NCBI GenBank assembly: GCA_949282385.1
Contig: CASDOP010000012.1
Coordinates: 1-64,000 of the forward strand
Length of the DNA: 64,000 nucleotides
Source of the DNA: an uncultured Clostridia bacterium
Lineage (GTDB): Bacteria > Bacillota > Clostridia > Christensenellales > Borkfalkiaceae
Direction of reading: 5' to 3'
The position numbers and the translations under genes are program-made. Below are positions 16,719-28,568 of the stretch, piece by piece. The first letter of the stretch is position 1, and every line of letters starts with the position of its first letter. The notes below the pieces were generated by a model that was given only the letters and a program-made list of their open reading frames with translations, was not told where the DNA came from and made no database searches.

Positions 16719-17135
16719 TCAACGACCTGTCTTTCCGTTACGGCGCAACTTGAGCTTGCTTATGGCGCGTGCAAGCTGTGCCTGGGCTGAGCGATACTCT
16801 ACCATGCCCTTGCTCTGCAACATAGCTTCACGGGCGGCAGCCGCTGCCTCTCTGGCACGATCAGCATCGATTTCTTCGGGCAGAAGGACGGAATCGACGA
16901 GTATGAGAACGTCATTGTCCTCCACCTTCATTATTCCGCCAGCCACGGCGACCGTGAGCGGCTTTTCATTTGGCGTCGTGAAAGTGAGAGCGCCAGGCAA
17001 TATTGCCGTTATTAAGTTAGCATGATCGGCGAGGACGCCGTACTGACCGTCCACCGCGGGAACGATGACGCTGTCGCAATCGCCCTCGTAGAACACTCTG
17101 TCCGCGCCGAAAAGATGCAGGGTAAAATGTTTCAT
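16719..17135 (-). CDS. atpC: F1 ATP synthase epsilon subunit
   Basis: 138 residues, normal length. The N-terminal beta-sandwich is clear (FTLHLFGADRVFYEGDCDSV, VPAVDGQYGVLADHANLITA, then VAGGIMKVEDNDVLILVD), followed by the C-terminal helical hairpin (ADRAREAAAAAREAMLQ, QLARAISKLKLRR). Epsilon sits on the gamma shaft and can inhibit ATP hydrolysis. It is the last gene of the operon, about 77 bases after atpD. Confidence 0.96.
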   Translation of the reverse strand: MKHFTLHLFGADRVFYEGDCDSVIVPAVDGQYGVLADHANLITAILPGALTFTTPNEKPLTVAVAGGIMKVEDNDVLILVDSVLLPEEIDADRAREAAAAAREAMLQSKGMVEYRSAQAQLARAISKLKLRRNGKTGR

Positions 17136-17212
17136 TTTATTATACCGAATTATTAAACCGAATTTAAGTCTGCGCCGAATGCCGCATAATATGCCGCAAC
17201 GAACGCATTTTA

Positions 17213-19500
<2,288 letters not shown>

Positions 19501-19517
19501 ACTGTGACCTTTAAAAA

Positions 19518-21485
19518 TTATTTATCGGCTTTATACGAAGAGACAAACTGCTTTGCGGCTGATATTACTGCGTCCCTGAGCTCATTGGTTATCGCCTTGC
19601 CCGTCTTAATCTGCGCGACGAGGTCGGAATGACCGTCCTCGAACTGAGCGAGGAGTTTGGGCTTTAATGCGGGGATATCATCGGGCGAAACGCCTGTGAA
19701 GGCGTGACCGGTTGCCGCAATGAGCAGTATTACCTGCTGATATTCCGCAAGGGGGCTGTACTGGGGCTGACGAAGGAGCATCATGAGGCTTCTGCCGTAG
19801 TCCAGCGTTTTCTGGGTATTCTCGTCGAGATCGGACGAGAACTGCATGAACACTTCCATTTCCCTGTACTGAGCGAGGTTGAGCCTTATAGTGCCGGCAG
19901 CCGTCTTCATGGCCTTGGTCTGGGCGTCGCCGCCGACACGGGAGACGGATATACCGACGTTGACCGCGGGGCGCTGACCCGAATAGAACAGATCGCCCGA
20001 AAGGAATATCTGCCCGTCGGTTATGGAAATTATATTCGTGGGGATATATGCCGAAATATCGCCCGCCTGCGTTTCGACAACGGGCAGAGCGGTCATGCTG
20101 CCGCCGCCGCGCTCGTCGGAAAGATGCGCTGCGCGCTCGAGGAGACGTGAATGCAGATAGAATACGTCGCCGGGATAAGCTTCACGACCGGGTGATCTGC
20201 CGAGCAGAAGGCTGAGCGCTCTGTAAGCGACGGCGTGCTTTGAAAGATCGTCGTAGATTATGAGCACGTCTTTTCCGCGATTCATGAAATATTCGCCTAT
20301 CGCGCAACCAGAATAGGGCGCGATATACTGAAGCGAAGCGGAATCGCCGGCCGTGGAGGAAACGATTATCGTGTAATCCATAGCGCCCTTCTTTTTGAGA
20401 TTTTCGACGAGATGAGCGACCGAGCTGGCTTTCTGACCGATTGCGACGTAAATACAGATTACGTTCTGACCTTTCTGATTGAGGATGGTATCTATGGCGA
20501 CAGCCGTTTTACCCGTCTGACGGTCGCCGATGATGAGTTCACGCTGACCGCGACCGATGGGGAACATACTGTCGATGGACAATATACCCGTACGAAGAGG
20601 CGTATTGACGGGCTGACGGTCGATTATCGTCGGAGCGGGGCTCTCGATGGGCATGTAGGCTTCGTCAGCTATTGAGCCGCCTCCGTCAACGGGAGAACCG
20701 AGTGCGTCCACAACCCTGCCTATCATACCGTCTCCTGCGGGCACGCCTGCCGTCTTGCCTGTACGATAGACCGCAGAACCTGCCTCTACCTCTCTGTCGT
20801 CGCCGAAGAGAATACAGCCGACGCTCTCGGGAGAGAGCTCCTGAACCATGCCTTTAAGTCCGCATTCGAAGAGCACGATTTCGCCGTACTCAACCATGTC
20901 GAGACCGCTAATTTTAGCTATGCCGTCGCCTACCGACAGAACCTTGCCTGCTTCGCGCGCGGCGGCGGGCATAGACCAGCCATCTATTGTCTGTCTGAGG
21001 TTATCAACAGCCTCGCGGAGGAGCGTAGTTACGCCCTTACTGCTGTTGATTACGTCCTCTTTGAAGCGGTTTATGCGGCTTTTAGCCGTCCAGTCGAACA
21101 CGTTGTCGCCGTACTCGAGGCGGAAACCGCCGACGACCGACGGATCCTTTATGACCTCGACTGCGGGGCGAACGCCGTAAGTGCGTTCGAGAAAGTCGGC
21201 AATACCCTTGAGCTGACGCTCGTCGGGAGGGGTAATGCAATAGAGCCTTGCGGAAGAACCGTCGCTGCGGGAAGCGCCGACGGCCCTGAACTTACCTATC
21301 CAGTTGCGAGAGGACCAGTCGTAAACGTTGTCGCCGTACTCGAGGCGGAAACCGCCGACGACAGATGCGTCTTTAATTATTTCGATTTCGGGGCGAACGC
21401 CGTATGTGCGTTCGAGAAAGTCGCCCAGACCCTTGAGCTGGCGCTCGTCGGGCGGGGTTATGCAGTAGAGCTTCGCCTTATTCAT
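19518..21485 (-). CDS. atpA: F1 ATP synthase alpha subunit with two fused delta C-terminal domains
   Basis: 655 residues, about 150 longer than usual. Residues 150-655 are a normal alpha subunit: [21 protein letters not shown], Walker [34 protein letters not shown] region, and [15 protein letters not shown]. Residues 1-68 and 79-146 are two near-identical copies of a delta (AtpH) C-terminal domain: [23 protein letters not shown], then [13 protein letters not shown] and DWS/DWT. The two copies are also very alike at DNA level (21110-21240 against 21330-21475), so the duplication is recent or kept alike by gene conversion. No separate atpH exists between atpF and atpA, and the delta N-terminal domain is absent. 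The start overlaps the atpF end by 8 bases. Confidence 0.93.
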   Translation of the reverse strand: MNKAKLYCITPPDERQLKGLGDFLERTYGVRPEIEIIKDASVVGGFRLEYGDNVYDWSSRNWIGKFRAVGASRSDGSSARLYCITPPDERQLKGIADFLERTYGVRPAVEVIKDPSVVGGFRLEYGDNVFDWTAKSRINRFKEDVINSSKGVTTLLREAVDNLRQTIDGWSMPAAAREAGKVLSVGDGIAKISGLDMVEYGEIVLFECGLKGMVQELSPESVGCILFGDDREVEAGSAVYRTGKTAGVPAGDGMIGRVVDALGSPVDGGGSIADEAYMPIESPAPTIIDRQPVNTPLRTGILSIDSMFPIGRGQRELIIGDRQTGKTAVAIDTILNQKGQNVICIYVAIGQKASSVAHLVENLKKKGAMDYTIIVSSTAGDSASLQYIAPYSGCAIGEYFMNRGKDVLIIYDDLSKHAVAYRALSLLLGRSPGREAYPGDVFYLHSRLLERAAHLSDERGGGSMTALPVVETQAGDISAYIPTNIISITDGQIFLSGDLFYSGQRPAVNVGISVSRVGGDAQTKAMKTAAGTIRLNLAQYREMEVFMQFSSDLDENTQKTLDYGRSLMMLLRQPQYSPLAEYQQVILLIAATGHAFTGVSPDDIPALKPKLLAQFEDGHSDLVAQIKTGKAITNELRDAVISAAKQFVSSYKADK

Positions 21486-22167
21486 TGCCGTTACCCTTAT
21501 TGACCTCGTTGAGGAACTGATCGTATACGGCGCTGTCGGACGTCGAGCCCTGCGCCATTATAGCGGATGCCGCAGCCGCGCCGATTATGTCGACAACCTC
21601 TTCTCGGCGGCATGCCGACGCGTCATTATTATTTTTCATCCTCTCGGACATAGCAGCTTTCTGCTCGTCGGAAAGGGCGCTCGCATTCTCAGAAAGGGCG
21701 AGATATTTATCGTACAGAGCGCCGTCGGTTGCGGCGTTGCTTTCGGACGCGAGCAGTTTTTCTGCCGAACGGAGAACCATTGCGGCGATTTCGTCGCCTG
21801 CGCCTGCTATGTAATTTTCACGCTCGGCTTCGGCGCGTTTGCGACCGTCGGATATAATCTTATCGGCCTCCTCCTGAGCTTCGGCGAGCATGCGCTTCTT
21901 TCTCGTTTCGGTAACGGCAAGAGCCTGCTTTTCGCGCTCGGCAAGGTCGCTGTCGAGAGCAGCTATCTTCACCTGACGATCCTTTTCGAGGGCCTCGGTC
22001 TCGGCAAGAGCCTGCGCGTGGTCGGCCGCAGCCTTTTTATACTTCTCCTCGCGCTGAGCCATAAACTTTCTGACGGGCTTGAAAAGGAGGAAGGAAAGAC
22101 CGGCCGCCAATATTATGAAGTTGAAAAGATGCAGCAGTATTTGCTGCCAATCTATATTAAGTGGCAT
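21478..22167 (-). CDS. atpF: Fo ATP synthase b subunit, extended
   Basis: 229 residues from the ATG at 22167 (AGAGGA ribosome site); an upstream ATG would add 11 residues without signal. Typical b: an N-terminal membrane helix ([20 protein letters not shown], then KPVRKFM) followed by a long charged coiled coil. The usual end is about residue 160. Here a second related segment follows: [19 protein letters not shown] with [10 protein letters not shown], then [19 protein letters not shown] with [12 protein letters not shown]. The C-terminal delta-binding part thus seems duplicated, paralleling the doubled delta domain in alpha. Confidence 0.9.
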   Translation of the reverse strand: MPLNIDWQQILLHLFNFIILAAGLSFLLFKPVRKFMAQREEKYKKAAADHAQALAETEALEKDRQVKIAALDSDLAEREKQALAVTETRKKRMLAEAQEEADKIISDGRKRAEAERENYIAGAGDEIAAMVLRSAEKLLASESNAATDGALYDKYLALSENASALSDEQKAAMSERMKNNNDASACRREEVVDIIGAAAASAIMAQGSTSDSAVYDQFLNEVNKGNGNE

Positions 22168-22239
22168 AAATTTTTCCTCTGATTGCCGCATATGCAGCAT
22201 GTGTGAGCCCTTTCGGGCGAAGGTTTTTTCAGACCGTCA

Positions 22240-22641
22240 TTAAACGACGAACATTATAAGTATGGCGACGATGAGGGCGTAAATTACGACCGTCTCGATG
22301 AATACGAGGCCGAGCATGAGTACGCTTCTTATCTTGCCGCTTGCCTCGGGCTGACGAGCGATGCCGTCCATTGCCTTAGCGATTGCCAAGCCCATACCGA
22401 TTGCACCGCCCAGAGTGGCAAAACCGATAGCTATTGCCGCACCTATCGCGGTGAGCGAGGGAGCTGCGGCTGCGGCTTCGGCTGCGACAGCGGCGTCTTC
22501 TGCGACGGCTGCAGGCTCGCCTGCTTCGGCTGCGAACGCGACGAACGAATTAGCGTCGAACACATACGATGCGATGGCGAAGAGTGCTGCAACGAGCGCG
22601 AGCACGAATAAAATTACCATACTTTTCTTTGCGAGTTTCAT
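22240..22641 (-). CDS. atpE: Fo ATP synthase c subunit with N-terminal presequence
   Basis: 133 residues against the usual 75-90, with an AGGA-type ribosome site close to the ATG. Residues 1-40 look like a signal or extra membrane segment (MVILFVLALVAALFAIASYV), then an Ala/Glu-rich linker. Residues 62-133 are the c hairpin: GAIGMGLAIAKAMDGIARQP loop and the ion-binding FIETVVIYALI. The helix-2 Glu is present. The helix-1 position that is Gln in sodium-coupled c rings aligns with Met here, which favours protons, although ET..IY is also seen in sodium types. A cleavable presequence is inference. Confidence 0.94.
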   Translation of the reverse strand: MKLAKKSMVILFVLALVAALFAIASYVFDANSFVAFAAEAGEPAAVAEDAAVAAEAAAAAPSLTAIGAAIAIGFATLGGAIGMGLAIAKAMDGIARQPEASGKIRSVLMLGLVFIETVVIYALIVAILIMFVV

Positions 22642-22712
22642 AAAATCCTCCGTTTAGTGGAATTAATCTTTGTATATTTACGCGCCACTAAGGGCGTTTT
22701 TGCCTTTAAATT

Positions 22713-23564
22713 TTAAGCTGCGGCCTGCGCCTTTTTGCGGGGCTTCTTTTCCTTATGCTTTGCGGGCTCGGTGACTTCGCCGTAATATGTAGCCGTGAGC
22801 ATTGTAAGCACGTATGTCTGGATGAGGGCGTGCAACAGAGTGAACAGCACGCCGACGATGACGGGAACGCCGATGCTGAGGAAGATGACGTAGTACACAA
22901 GTTCGGTTACGAGCAGACCCGAAAGGAGCGCGCCGAAGAGACGGAAGCTCATTGATACGGGCAGAGAGAATTCCTTAAGCGCTCTGCCGAGACCTTTAAG
23001 ACCATTGGATGCAATGCCGCCGCCGAGAATTATGAAGTACGACAAAAAGCCCATTGAGATGGCAGCATTGATATCCGAAAGGGGCGCGGGCATGCTTACC
23101 GACTGACCGCCGATACTTGTAAGCTGAATACCGAACAGCTCGAAGAGCGTTCCGACGAACACATAGCAGCCTGCTGCGAATATATAGCAGCCGAGGAAGC
23201 CGTTCTTTTCGGGGCTGTTGGTCTTTGCCATGTTATCGAAGAAGCCTACCGCCTCCTCTATGACCAGCTGGAACTTACCGGGCACATCTTTAAACCTCGG
23301 GATAGCAAATATGCGCACGCAAGCCGCGAAAACAAGTAAAATCGCGGTTACGATAAATCCCGAAATAAGCGCAGGGTTGACCTTGATGCCGAACAGGTTG
23401 AACTGTTTTTCCTCGTGCAGAACGGCATCGTTGAGCTCTTCGGAAAGGCTGCCCTTGTCGGGTGCGCCGATTAAAAACGCACCTACAAGCAAAGCCGCGA
23501 GCACCGCGACAAGCACTGCGATGATGATTAACTTTTTATTGACAGATTTTTTTACCGTCTTCAT
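22713..23564 (-). CDS. atpB: Fo ATP synthase a subunit
   Basis: 283 residues, about six membrane helices after an N-terminal signal-like segment (KLIIIAVLVAVLAALLVGAF). The essential Arg is in SLPVSMSFRLFGALLSG; LHALIQTYVLTMLTATYYGE is the conserved last helix pair. A lysine/alanine-rich tail ends it. It forms the ion half-channels against the c ring. First gene of the operon (atpBEFAGDC order); no atpI precedes it. The ribosome site is AAGAGG. Confidence 0.96.
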   Translation of the reverse strand: MKTVKKSVNKKLIIIAVLVAVLAALLVGAFLIGAPDKGSLSEELNDAVLHEEKQFNLFGIKVNPALISGFIVTAILLVFAACVRIFAIPRFKDVPGKFQLVIEEAVGFFDNMAKTNSPEKNGFLGCYIFAAGCYVFVGTLFELFGIQLTSIGGQSVSMPAPLSDINAAISMGFLSYFIILGGGIASNGLKGLGRALKEFSLPVSMSFRLFGALLSGLLVTELVYYVIFLSIGVPVIVGVLFTLLHALIQTYVLTMLTATYYGEVTEPAKHKEKKPRKKAQAAA

Positions 23565-23594
23565 TTTAACCTCTTATAAAGCAGGTTTATTTAC

Positions 23595-23659
23595 CTATTA
23601 TTATATAAGTTTATTATATAAGTTGCCGCCCGCCGAAAGGCATGAGCGATATAAAAAAA
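23595..23659 (-). promoter_or_regulatory. Probable ATP synthase promoter region
   Basis: The minus strand has two direct repeats AACTTATATAATA (about 23622-23597), each containing a good TATAAT -10 candidate. No convincing -35 is seen, so the exact promoter is open. Confidence 0.4.
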
Positions 23660-23681
23660 CGCCCGACAAAACTGTCGGGCG
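23660..23681 (-). terminator. Orphan terminator upstream of atpB
   Basis: CGCCCGACA / TGTCGGGCG with loop AAAC, followed on the minus strand by TTTTTTT. No minus-strand gene lies just upstream, so the gene it served was probably lost when the element to the right inserted. Confidence 0.7.
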
Positions 23682-24211
23682 ATGCTGACTTGTAAAAGAG
23701 CCGAACGAAAACTAAACACGGGGAAAACCCGAGCGCGCAGACGTTACGCCGCCCGAATAACTATTCCGCACGCAAAAATGCGTACGCTTTCCCCACTTAT
23801 TATCCACATTTTATTCCCATTCTCAGCCGCTGTCAACTCAATGGGACAAATTTTTTTAAAACTTTTTAATTTGAAATTTTTATCGAAAAGGTGTGATTTT
23901 GCACAATTTGTCGCATTAAACTCACGAAAAACCGTCTGAAACAGCAGCCATATTCAGACCACGCTCTGCACCGCATACGCTTTGACAGTCAAAAGCCACA
24001 CGTTGTTTGCGCGAAAAAAAGCGACCGCTTCTTCGTCCGTGAAAAACCTATGCTGACACCAAATCGGCGCTGCAGAACTCGCTTAAAACTTTCTTATCCA
24101 ATGCCTCATTTTTACTGCAACGAAAATAATATATTATTGCTATATTTTGAATCTTCATTAGCTCCAACAACATAATCTATAAACTTTAAAAGCAAAGTTT
24201 TGCCAATACTA
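23682..24211. other. Non-coding stretch between ATP synthase and element scars
   Basis: About 530 bases with no supported gene. It is partly GC-rich up to about 23800 and AT-rich afterwards. I see nothing functional beyond the terminator to its left. Confidence 0.45.
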
Positions 24212-24237
24212 TTTTAAGCCCTGTGCGTCTGCCGATT
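24212..24237 (-). repeat. tRNA-Leu(UAA) 5'-half fragment with att core
   Basis: TTTTAAGCCCTGTGCGTCTG and CCGATT match the anticodon-to-D-arm part of the intact tRNA (61057 onward) with one mismatch. The core TTTTAAG is at 24212-24218. Left of the core there is no tRNA sequence. With the 3' half at 16236 it makes a matched pair of junctions around the ATP synthase operon. Confidence 0.75.
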
Positions 24238-24357
24238 GTCGCCTCGCGCCTCGTTGGTCATCCCAGCAACGCCTCACGCTACGCTCGCTAGGTTGCGGTC
24301 TCTCCGCGCACACGAAAGCCGGATTTTCGCCTTTCTATAAATGTGCCGCCCGTCGCT

Positions 24358-24435
24358 ACACAAGCGTGTGCTTTTGTTAAGTTTTCAGTTTTTTTGTTAA
24401 ATATTTGTTAGTATCTATCTGCCAAAAATTTTAAG
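24358..24435. repeat. Copy of tRNA-Leu upstream flank ending in an att core
   Basis: TTTTGTTAAGTTTTCAGTTT, then TGTTAAATATTTGTTAG, then CTATCTGCCAAAAA, matching 61104-61158 beside the intact tRNA. It ends in TTTTAAG at 24429-24435. I take this as the left end of the 36.6-kb element. Confidence 0.75.
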
Positions 24436-24439
24436 GCTC

Positions 24440-24640
24440 TTAAGGGACTAAAATGTTAAAAATTCACACAAACCAAAACCATTAAAAACGGGCGATTTTA
24501 AGCAAAAATTACCTCAAAACCGCCCAAAATACAACTTTTTAGTCTGCCCCGACTTTGTTAAAAATCGACATCTTCCTCCTTCTTCCCAAAATTAACATTT
24601 TGTTAAATTAGTCCCTAAAAATCCCTTGGGGACGAAAACC
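24440..24640. repeat. Element-end block, copy 2
   Basis: Aligns with 16297-16500 (AGGGACTAAAATGTTAAAAA, AAAAACGGGCGATTTTAAGC, AGTCTGCCCCGACT). It is directly right of the core at 24429, as copy 1 is right of the core at 16287. Confidence 0.78.
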
Positions 24641-24671
24641 AAGTTAAAAGTTAATAATTCACAGAAAAATA

Positions 24672-24695
24672 CCGCGACGATTTATTTCCTCGCGG
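24672..24695 (-). terminator. Terminator of the helicase gene
   Basis: CCGCGA / TCGCGG stem followed on the minus strand by TATTTTT, about 20 bases beyond the stop. Confidence 0.7.
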
Positions 24696-24715
24696 CATTT
24701 TTGAAACCAGTTCAT

Positions 24716-27442
24716 TTAATTAAATTTTACTTTATTGTTCATCTTAAGCGAATATCGCTGAGAAAGTATTGACGCATCCCTGGCGTAAGAAAGAATTTCC
24801 ATATTTTTAAGAACCTTTTCCTGCGTAGAATATTCCCAAAAAATTTTAAGATAGAGTCTCGCCCTGGTAATTGCGGTATAAAAAATGTTATGGGAGATCC
24901 TTTCTTCCGATTCATTTGTTATGAGTACTTTGACAGAGTCGTATTCAAGCCCCTGGGCCTTATGTATGGATACTGCATAGGCAACCTGAAACGGCACAAC
25001 CTGTTTTCTTTGTTTTTCGCTTTCATCGTCGTCAACGAATTTGTTTACAGTAAAACGTACGACCGTTTTTCCCTTTTGACTACTGTCTACCAATTCCAGC
25101 CCGACTGAGCTGGCTGAAAAACTACTAATTTCGCAATAAACCTCCACGTCAAATTGAATATCCGTCCTGGATTTTTCTATGTGCAATATTTTGCCCTTTA
25201 AGTTGTTATACAATACGGGATAGAAAATGTTGTTTTCATCGAATATTACTGGATCACCGACCTTATAAATACCAGTACCCCATTCTACAGGCGGATTGGG
25301 ATTATCGTTTTGCATAAACTTATTCACGTTATTTATACCGTATAACCCGTCATAATTGAGACAAAGTATAATTTCATCTTCCGCCGTTTTCTTAAACAGG
25401 TCTTCATTTATATCGCACACAAATCCTTTACCCGTTAAGAAATCACTTACAGTAGGATCCAGCGTCCGCACACGGTGCCAAAGTTCGCGCAGCACCGGAT
25501 TTTTACCGCGATAAGGATTCTTTAATTCATAAACGACATCTTCCGGCAAAAAGTATCTTGCTAAGCCAAACCAGTTGCCGAACCTTACAGACTGTATCTG
25601 ATATATATCACCTACCAGCACGAGTAAATCACACGAAAGGTTTTCCAACAGCTTTTTCATTGCACGGTTATCTACCGTACTGCACTCATCAATGAAAACA
25701 ATATCGTAATGCTCTCCCAGAAATTTACTACTGCTGGCAATGGTACTGAACCAGGAATTATCGACATCTACATTTCTCTTTAAATTTTCAGTCGCCGGAT
25801 TTGTGTTAGCCAAAAATAGTTTATCACAGTCTTCAAAGTAAGAGGCAATGTGCTTTATCAGCGTTGTTTTGCCTGTGCCTGCCGCTCCATAAATCAGCGC
25901 AATATCCGAACGCACAAACATGCGCCGCAACATAGACTTTTTCTCGTCAGAGTCAACAGCGTTTGAAGAGTTAATCCACGCTGCCATATCTTCCGCATAA
26001 TCTTCAACACCTGTACCTTGCCTATCCAAAAGGTCACGAATTATCCAGACAGTATCGCGCACATATCCTCTTATGAAGATATTATCGCCCTGCATTTCGA
26101 GTCCGCGCGTGTTTCTGTGTCCCGAATACAGACGCCCATTGAATTTTTCTATGGTCTCCGCTATGTCGCCACCAGATACAATATCGGTAACAGGAGTAAA
26201 TTGCCTGACTTTCTGTTCTGCATTTATTCGCACCTTACGGGCAAGCAATTCTTCTTCACGGTCCGCACTACTGATACTTAATATGACGTCATAGAGAGGA
26301 GTATTATGTTTCGATAAGGAAGCATCAAAAGGCATTTCCTCGAACGGCTGACACTCATTTTTCAGATATAATCCGGATATGTACGGGTTGCTCTCCAGGT
26401 CTTTTTGATCCTTCATAACATTATGGTGAAGGCGCAATAAAAGGTATCGTAATATTATGTACCCCTTCCTCTTATTCAGTGAATAATCGCGGCATATATC
26501 CAGGGTAGCGAACAGATTATTTGATTTTGCTGCGCTTACGAATCTGTCCTTCAGGTCATTATACATGTCATCATCAAAGTCTATTATTTCGGTGAAACTC
26601 AGTCCCGTTTGCGTCAGATAATCCATCGCCATATGATATTCGCGGGTACCGGTATTAACCTTGTTTATATTCAGAATATCCGCAATGTCCTCAAACTCTA
26701 CCGGTCTTATTGCGACTTTAAATCCGTCAATTATCCTTATCGGCATTTTCCTGTTGATTATATCTATTTCACTGTCAATAAAGGAAAGTTTAATTGCGTA
26801 ATATGAGGATATTTCTCTGCCTGAAAACGCTATAAATCTGTTGAACTTGCTTGAAAAATCATCTGCAGGAACGAGCGTAACCTCATAATACAATTTCCCC
26901 GCAACGGCAAACGCCTTGGTTTTTCGGATATAAAATCTGTCTGTGGGGTCGCTATGACGATAATCTGCCGTCCTGATCTTCTCCGCTATCTTTTCGCGGT
27001 ATTCTCTTAGAGCATCATTTTCTATAAGAGGATATTCTTCGAGATTATAAAGAATTTTCATGCCGTATGTCTCAAAGACGTATTGCCTGAGTCTGAACAG
27101 CCATTCGTAATATCTGTTCATAAGGCGCAAAGAAGTCTCCTCGTCAGGTATATCGTGCGAGACGGTTACCTGCACTGAAAGGTGAAACCTGCAGAGAAAG
27201 AGAAATTTTTCCCCTTTCGATTTAATAAACTTAACCGCCTTTTTCGTATAATCCTGATCACTACAATCCTGCTCTTCAAAATCGCTGTATATCCTGCATA
27301 TTACGGCCTCAACAAGCGGTCGCAGCGACTTCAGAATATTCTGTGTAAAATAACCTATTTCGTCCTCGCCTTCAATGAGCGCTATACTTTTGCAAATATT
27401 TTCATTTGCATCTGAAATCTTTTTATCGAATGTATTTATCAT
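24716..27442 (-). CDS. RecD/Pif1-like SF1 helicase with long N-terminal region
   Basis: 908 residues. Residues 1-500 are a region I do not recognise (alpha/beta, charged). The helicase starts with Walker A IYGAAGTGKTTLIKHI (about residue 515-530). It continues with IVFIDECSTVDNRAMKKLL (Walker B, DEC), LVLVGDIYQIQSVRFGNW (motif III), and ends with the UvrD_C_2 signature VAYAVSIHKAQGLEYDSVKV and YTAITRARLYLKI. This is an ATP-dependent DNA or RNA helicase of the RecD2/Pif1 group. It is the first gene inside the left end of the mobile element, alone on its strand with its own terminator. The neighbourhood suggests defence; the activity partner is unknown. Confidence 0.85.
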   Translation of the reverse strand: MINTFDKKISDANENICKSIALIEGEDEIGYFTQNILKSLRPLVEAVICRIYSDFEEQDCSDQDYTKKAVKFIKSKGEKFLFLCRFHLSVQVTVSHDIPDEETSLRLMNRYYEWLFRLRQYVFETYGMKILYNLEEYPLIENDALREYREKIAEKIRTADYRHSDPTDRFYIRKTKAFAVAGKLYYEVTLVPADDFSSKFNRFIAFSGREISSYYAIKLSFIDSEIDIINRKMPIRIIDGFKVAIRPVEFEDIADILNINKVNTGTREYHMAMDYLTQTGLSFTEIIDFDDDMYNDLKDRFVSAAKSNNLFATLDICRDYSLNKRKGYIILRYLLLRLHHNVMKDQKDLESNPYISGLYLKNECQPFEEMPFDASLSKHNTPLYDVILSISSADREEELLARKVRINAEQKVRQFTPVTDIVSGGDIAETIEKFNGRLYSGHRNTRGLEMQGDNIFIRGYVRDTVWIIRDLLDRQGTGVEDYAEDMAAWINSSNAVDSDEKKSMLRRMFVRSDIALIYGAAGTGKTTLIKHIASYFEDCDKLFLANTNPATENLKRNVDVDNSWFSTIASSSKFLGEHYDIVFIDECSTVDNRAMKKLLENLSCDLLVLVGDIYQIQSVRFGNWFGLARYFLPEDVVYELKNPYRGKNPVLRELWHRVRTLDPTVSDFLTGKGFVCDINEDLFKKTAEDEIILCLNYDGLYGINNVNKFMQNDNPNPPVEWGTGIYKVGDPVIFDENNIFYPVLYNNLKGKILHIEKSRTDIQFDVEVYCEISSFSASSVGLELVDSSQKGKTVVRFTVNKFVDDDESEKQRKQVVPFQVAYAVSIHKAQGLEYDSVKVLITNESEERISHNIFYTAITRARLYLKIFWEYSTQEKVLKNMEILSYARDASILSQRYSLKMNNKVKFN

Positions 27443-27476
27443 ATAAATAAGTGCCCCATAAAATTATAGCAAACTA

Positions 27477-28568
27477 TTAACAGCAATTATTTTTGACATT
27501 AAAAATAATCTTCTTGCACTTTCCGATATCCAGATCCGTCTGGCGGGCAACCTCTATTAAATCTTTCTCCGTGGGATTGCCGCTGCCTGCCGCCGTCATC
27601 TCGTGCTCGGCCTTATCTGGCGTGCACGTTATATCATAAAACGGCGACAGCTTATAACTATCCTTTCTCTCGTCGAACAAAAAGGCAAAATTCTTGCCGT
27701 GGTCGTCCTTGTTGCCGTAAAAAATGTTGAAGCACATTCTGCCGAAAGCCTCGTAAACGTCGCGTTCATCGGCACATATACGCTGGGTAACCTTAATTAA
27801 ATGGATATAATCAAGGTTGGGAATTCTGTGCGACGTCTCTAAAAGCGACGAAAGGGAAATCATATGCACTCGCCCATCTGGCGTTCTGTCAAACCTCTTT
27901 GCACCGAAATAACCCGAACAATTTTCAGAGGGGAAAAGCCTGCACTCATTGACATTCAGTCCGCACCTTTTTGCAGCAAAATTGGCTTTATACTCTTCCT
28001 CTCCTATATCAGGCGGATCAAGGCGACATGGGAATTTTACTATCCATTCCTCACCGTCAATTTTTATGTGAGCCTTTGGACGGGCACCACCGCTCGAACC
28101 TCCGAGGCGGTAAATCTCGTCAAGCGTGGCCTTGTCCGCATCATCATTTAAAATATCGTTTACTTGCTTACATATTTGGTCGAGTTCAACCGTCTGAGAA
28201 TAGCTCAGCTCGCTTTGATTGGGTTCAAAAGTAAGTCCGCCCAATCCCTGACCGCTTATAAAAGTAAGCTTGGTAAGCGGTGACAGACGGTTATAATTTA
28301 TGCCTTGCTTTGCAAGCATACGAACAACGAGAAGTTCACCCCAACCATCGGGAAGACAATCGGCAAAAACGCCGAAAAGCCCACCGAATATGTCTTTTCT
28401 ATTGATAAAAACCTTATCTTCAAGCGGCAGCGAAAAGGGCGATATATTGAAGCCGTTTTTCAGCCATTTCTCGTCATATTGAAAGGCAATGCCGTCGTCG
28501 AGTTGCGCCAGATATCCGACAGTTTTGCCGTTATATTTTACGGTGAGTTTTTTAATATCTTCAATCAT
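27477..28568 (-). CDS. hipA: HipA-family kinase toxin
   Basis: 363 residues. HipA landmarks: PLPDGWGE-like CLPDGWGELLVVRML, the Gly-rich loop RLGGSSGGARPKAHIKI with EEWIVKFP (ATP-binding Lys), catalytic FNIFYGNKDDHGKNFAFL, and the metal-binding PFYDIT. In E. coli, HipA phosphorylates glutamyl-tRNA synthetase and causes dormancy; the target here may differ. The start overlaps the hipB stop by 4 bases (ATGA), a classic coupled toxin-antitoxin pair. Confidence 0.92.
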   Translation of the reverse strand: MIEDIKKLTVKYNGKTVGYLAQLDDGIAFQYDEKWLKNGFNISPFSLPLEDKVFINRKDIFGGLFGVFADCLPDGWGELLVVRMLAKQGINYNRLSPLTKLTFISGQGLGGLTFEPNQSELSYSQTVELDQICKQVNDILNDDADKATLDEIYRLGGSSGGARPKAHIKIDGEEWIVKFPCRLDPPDIGEEEYKANFAAKRCGLNVNECRLFPSENCSGYFGAKRFDRTPDGRVHMISLSSLLETSHRIPNLDYIHLIKVTQRICADERDVYEAFGRMCFNIFYGNKDDHGKNFAFLFDERKDSYKLSPFYDITCTPDKAEHEMTAAGSGNPTEKDLIEVARQTDLDIGKCKKIIFNVKNNCC

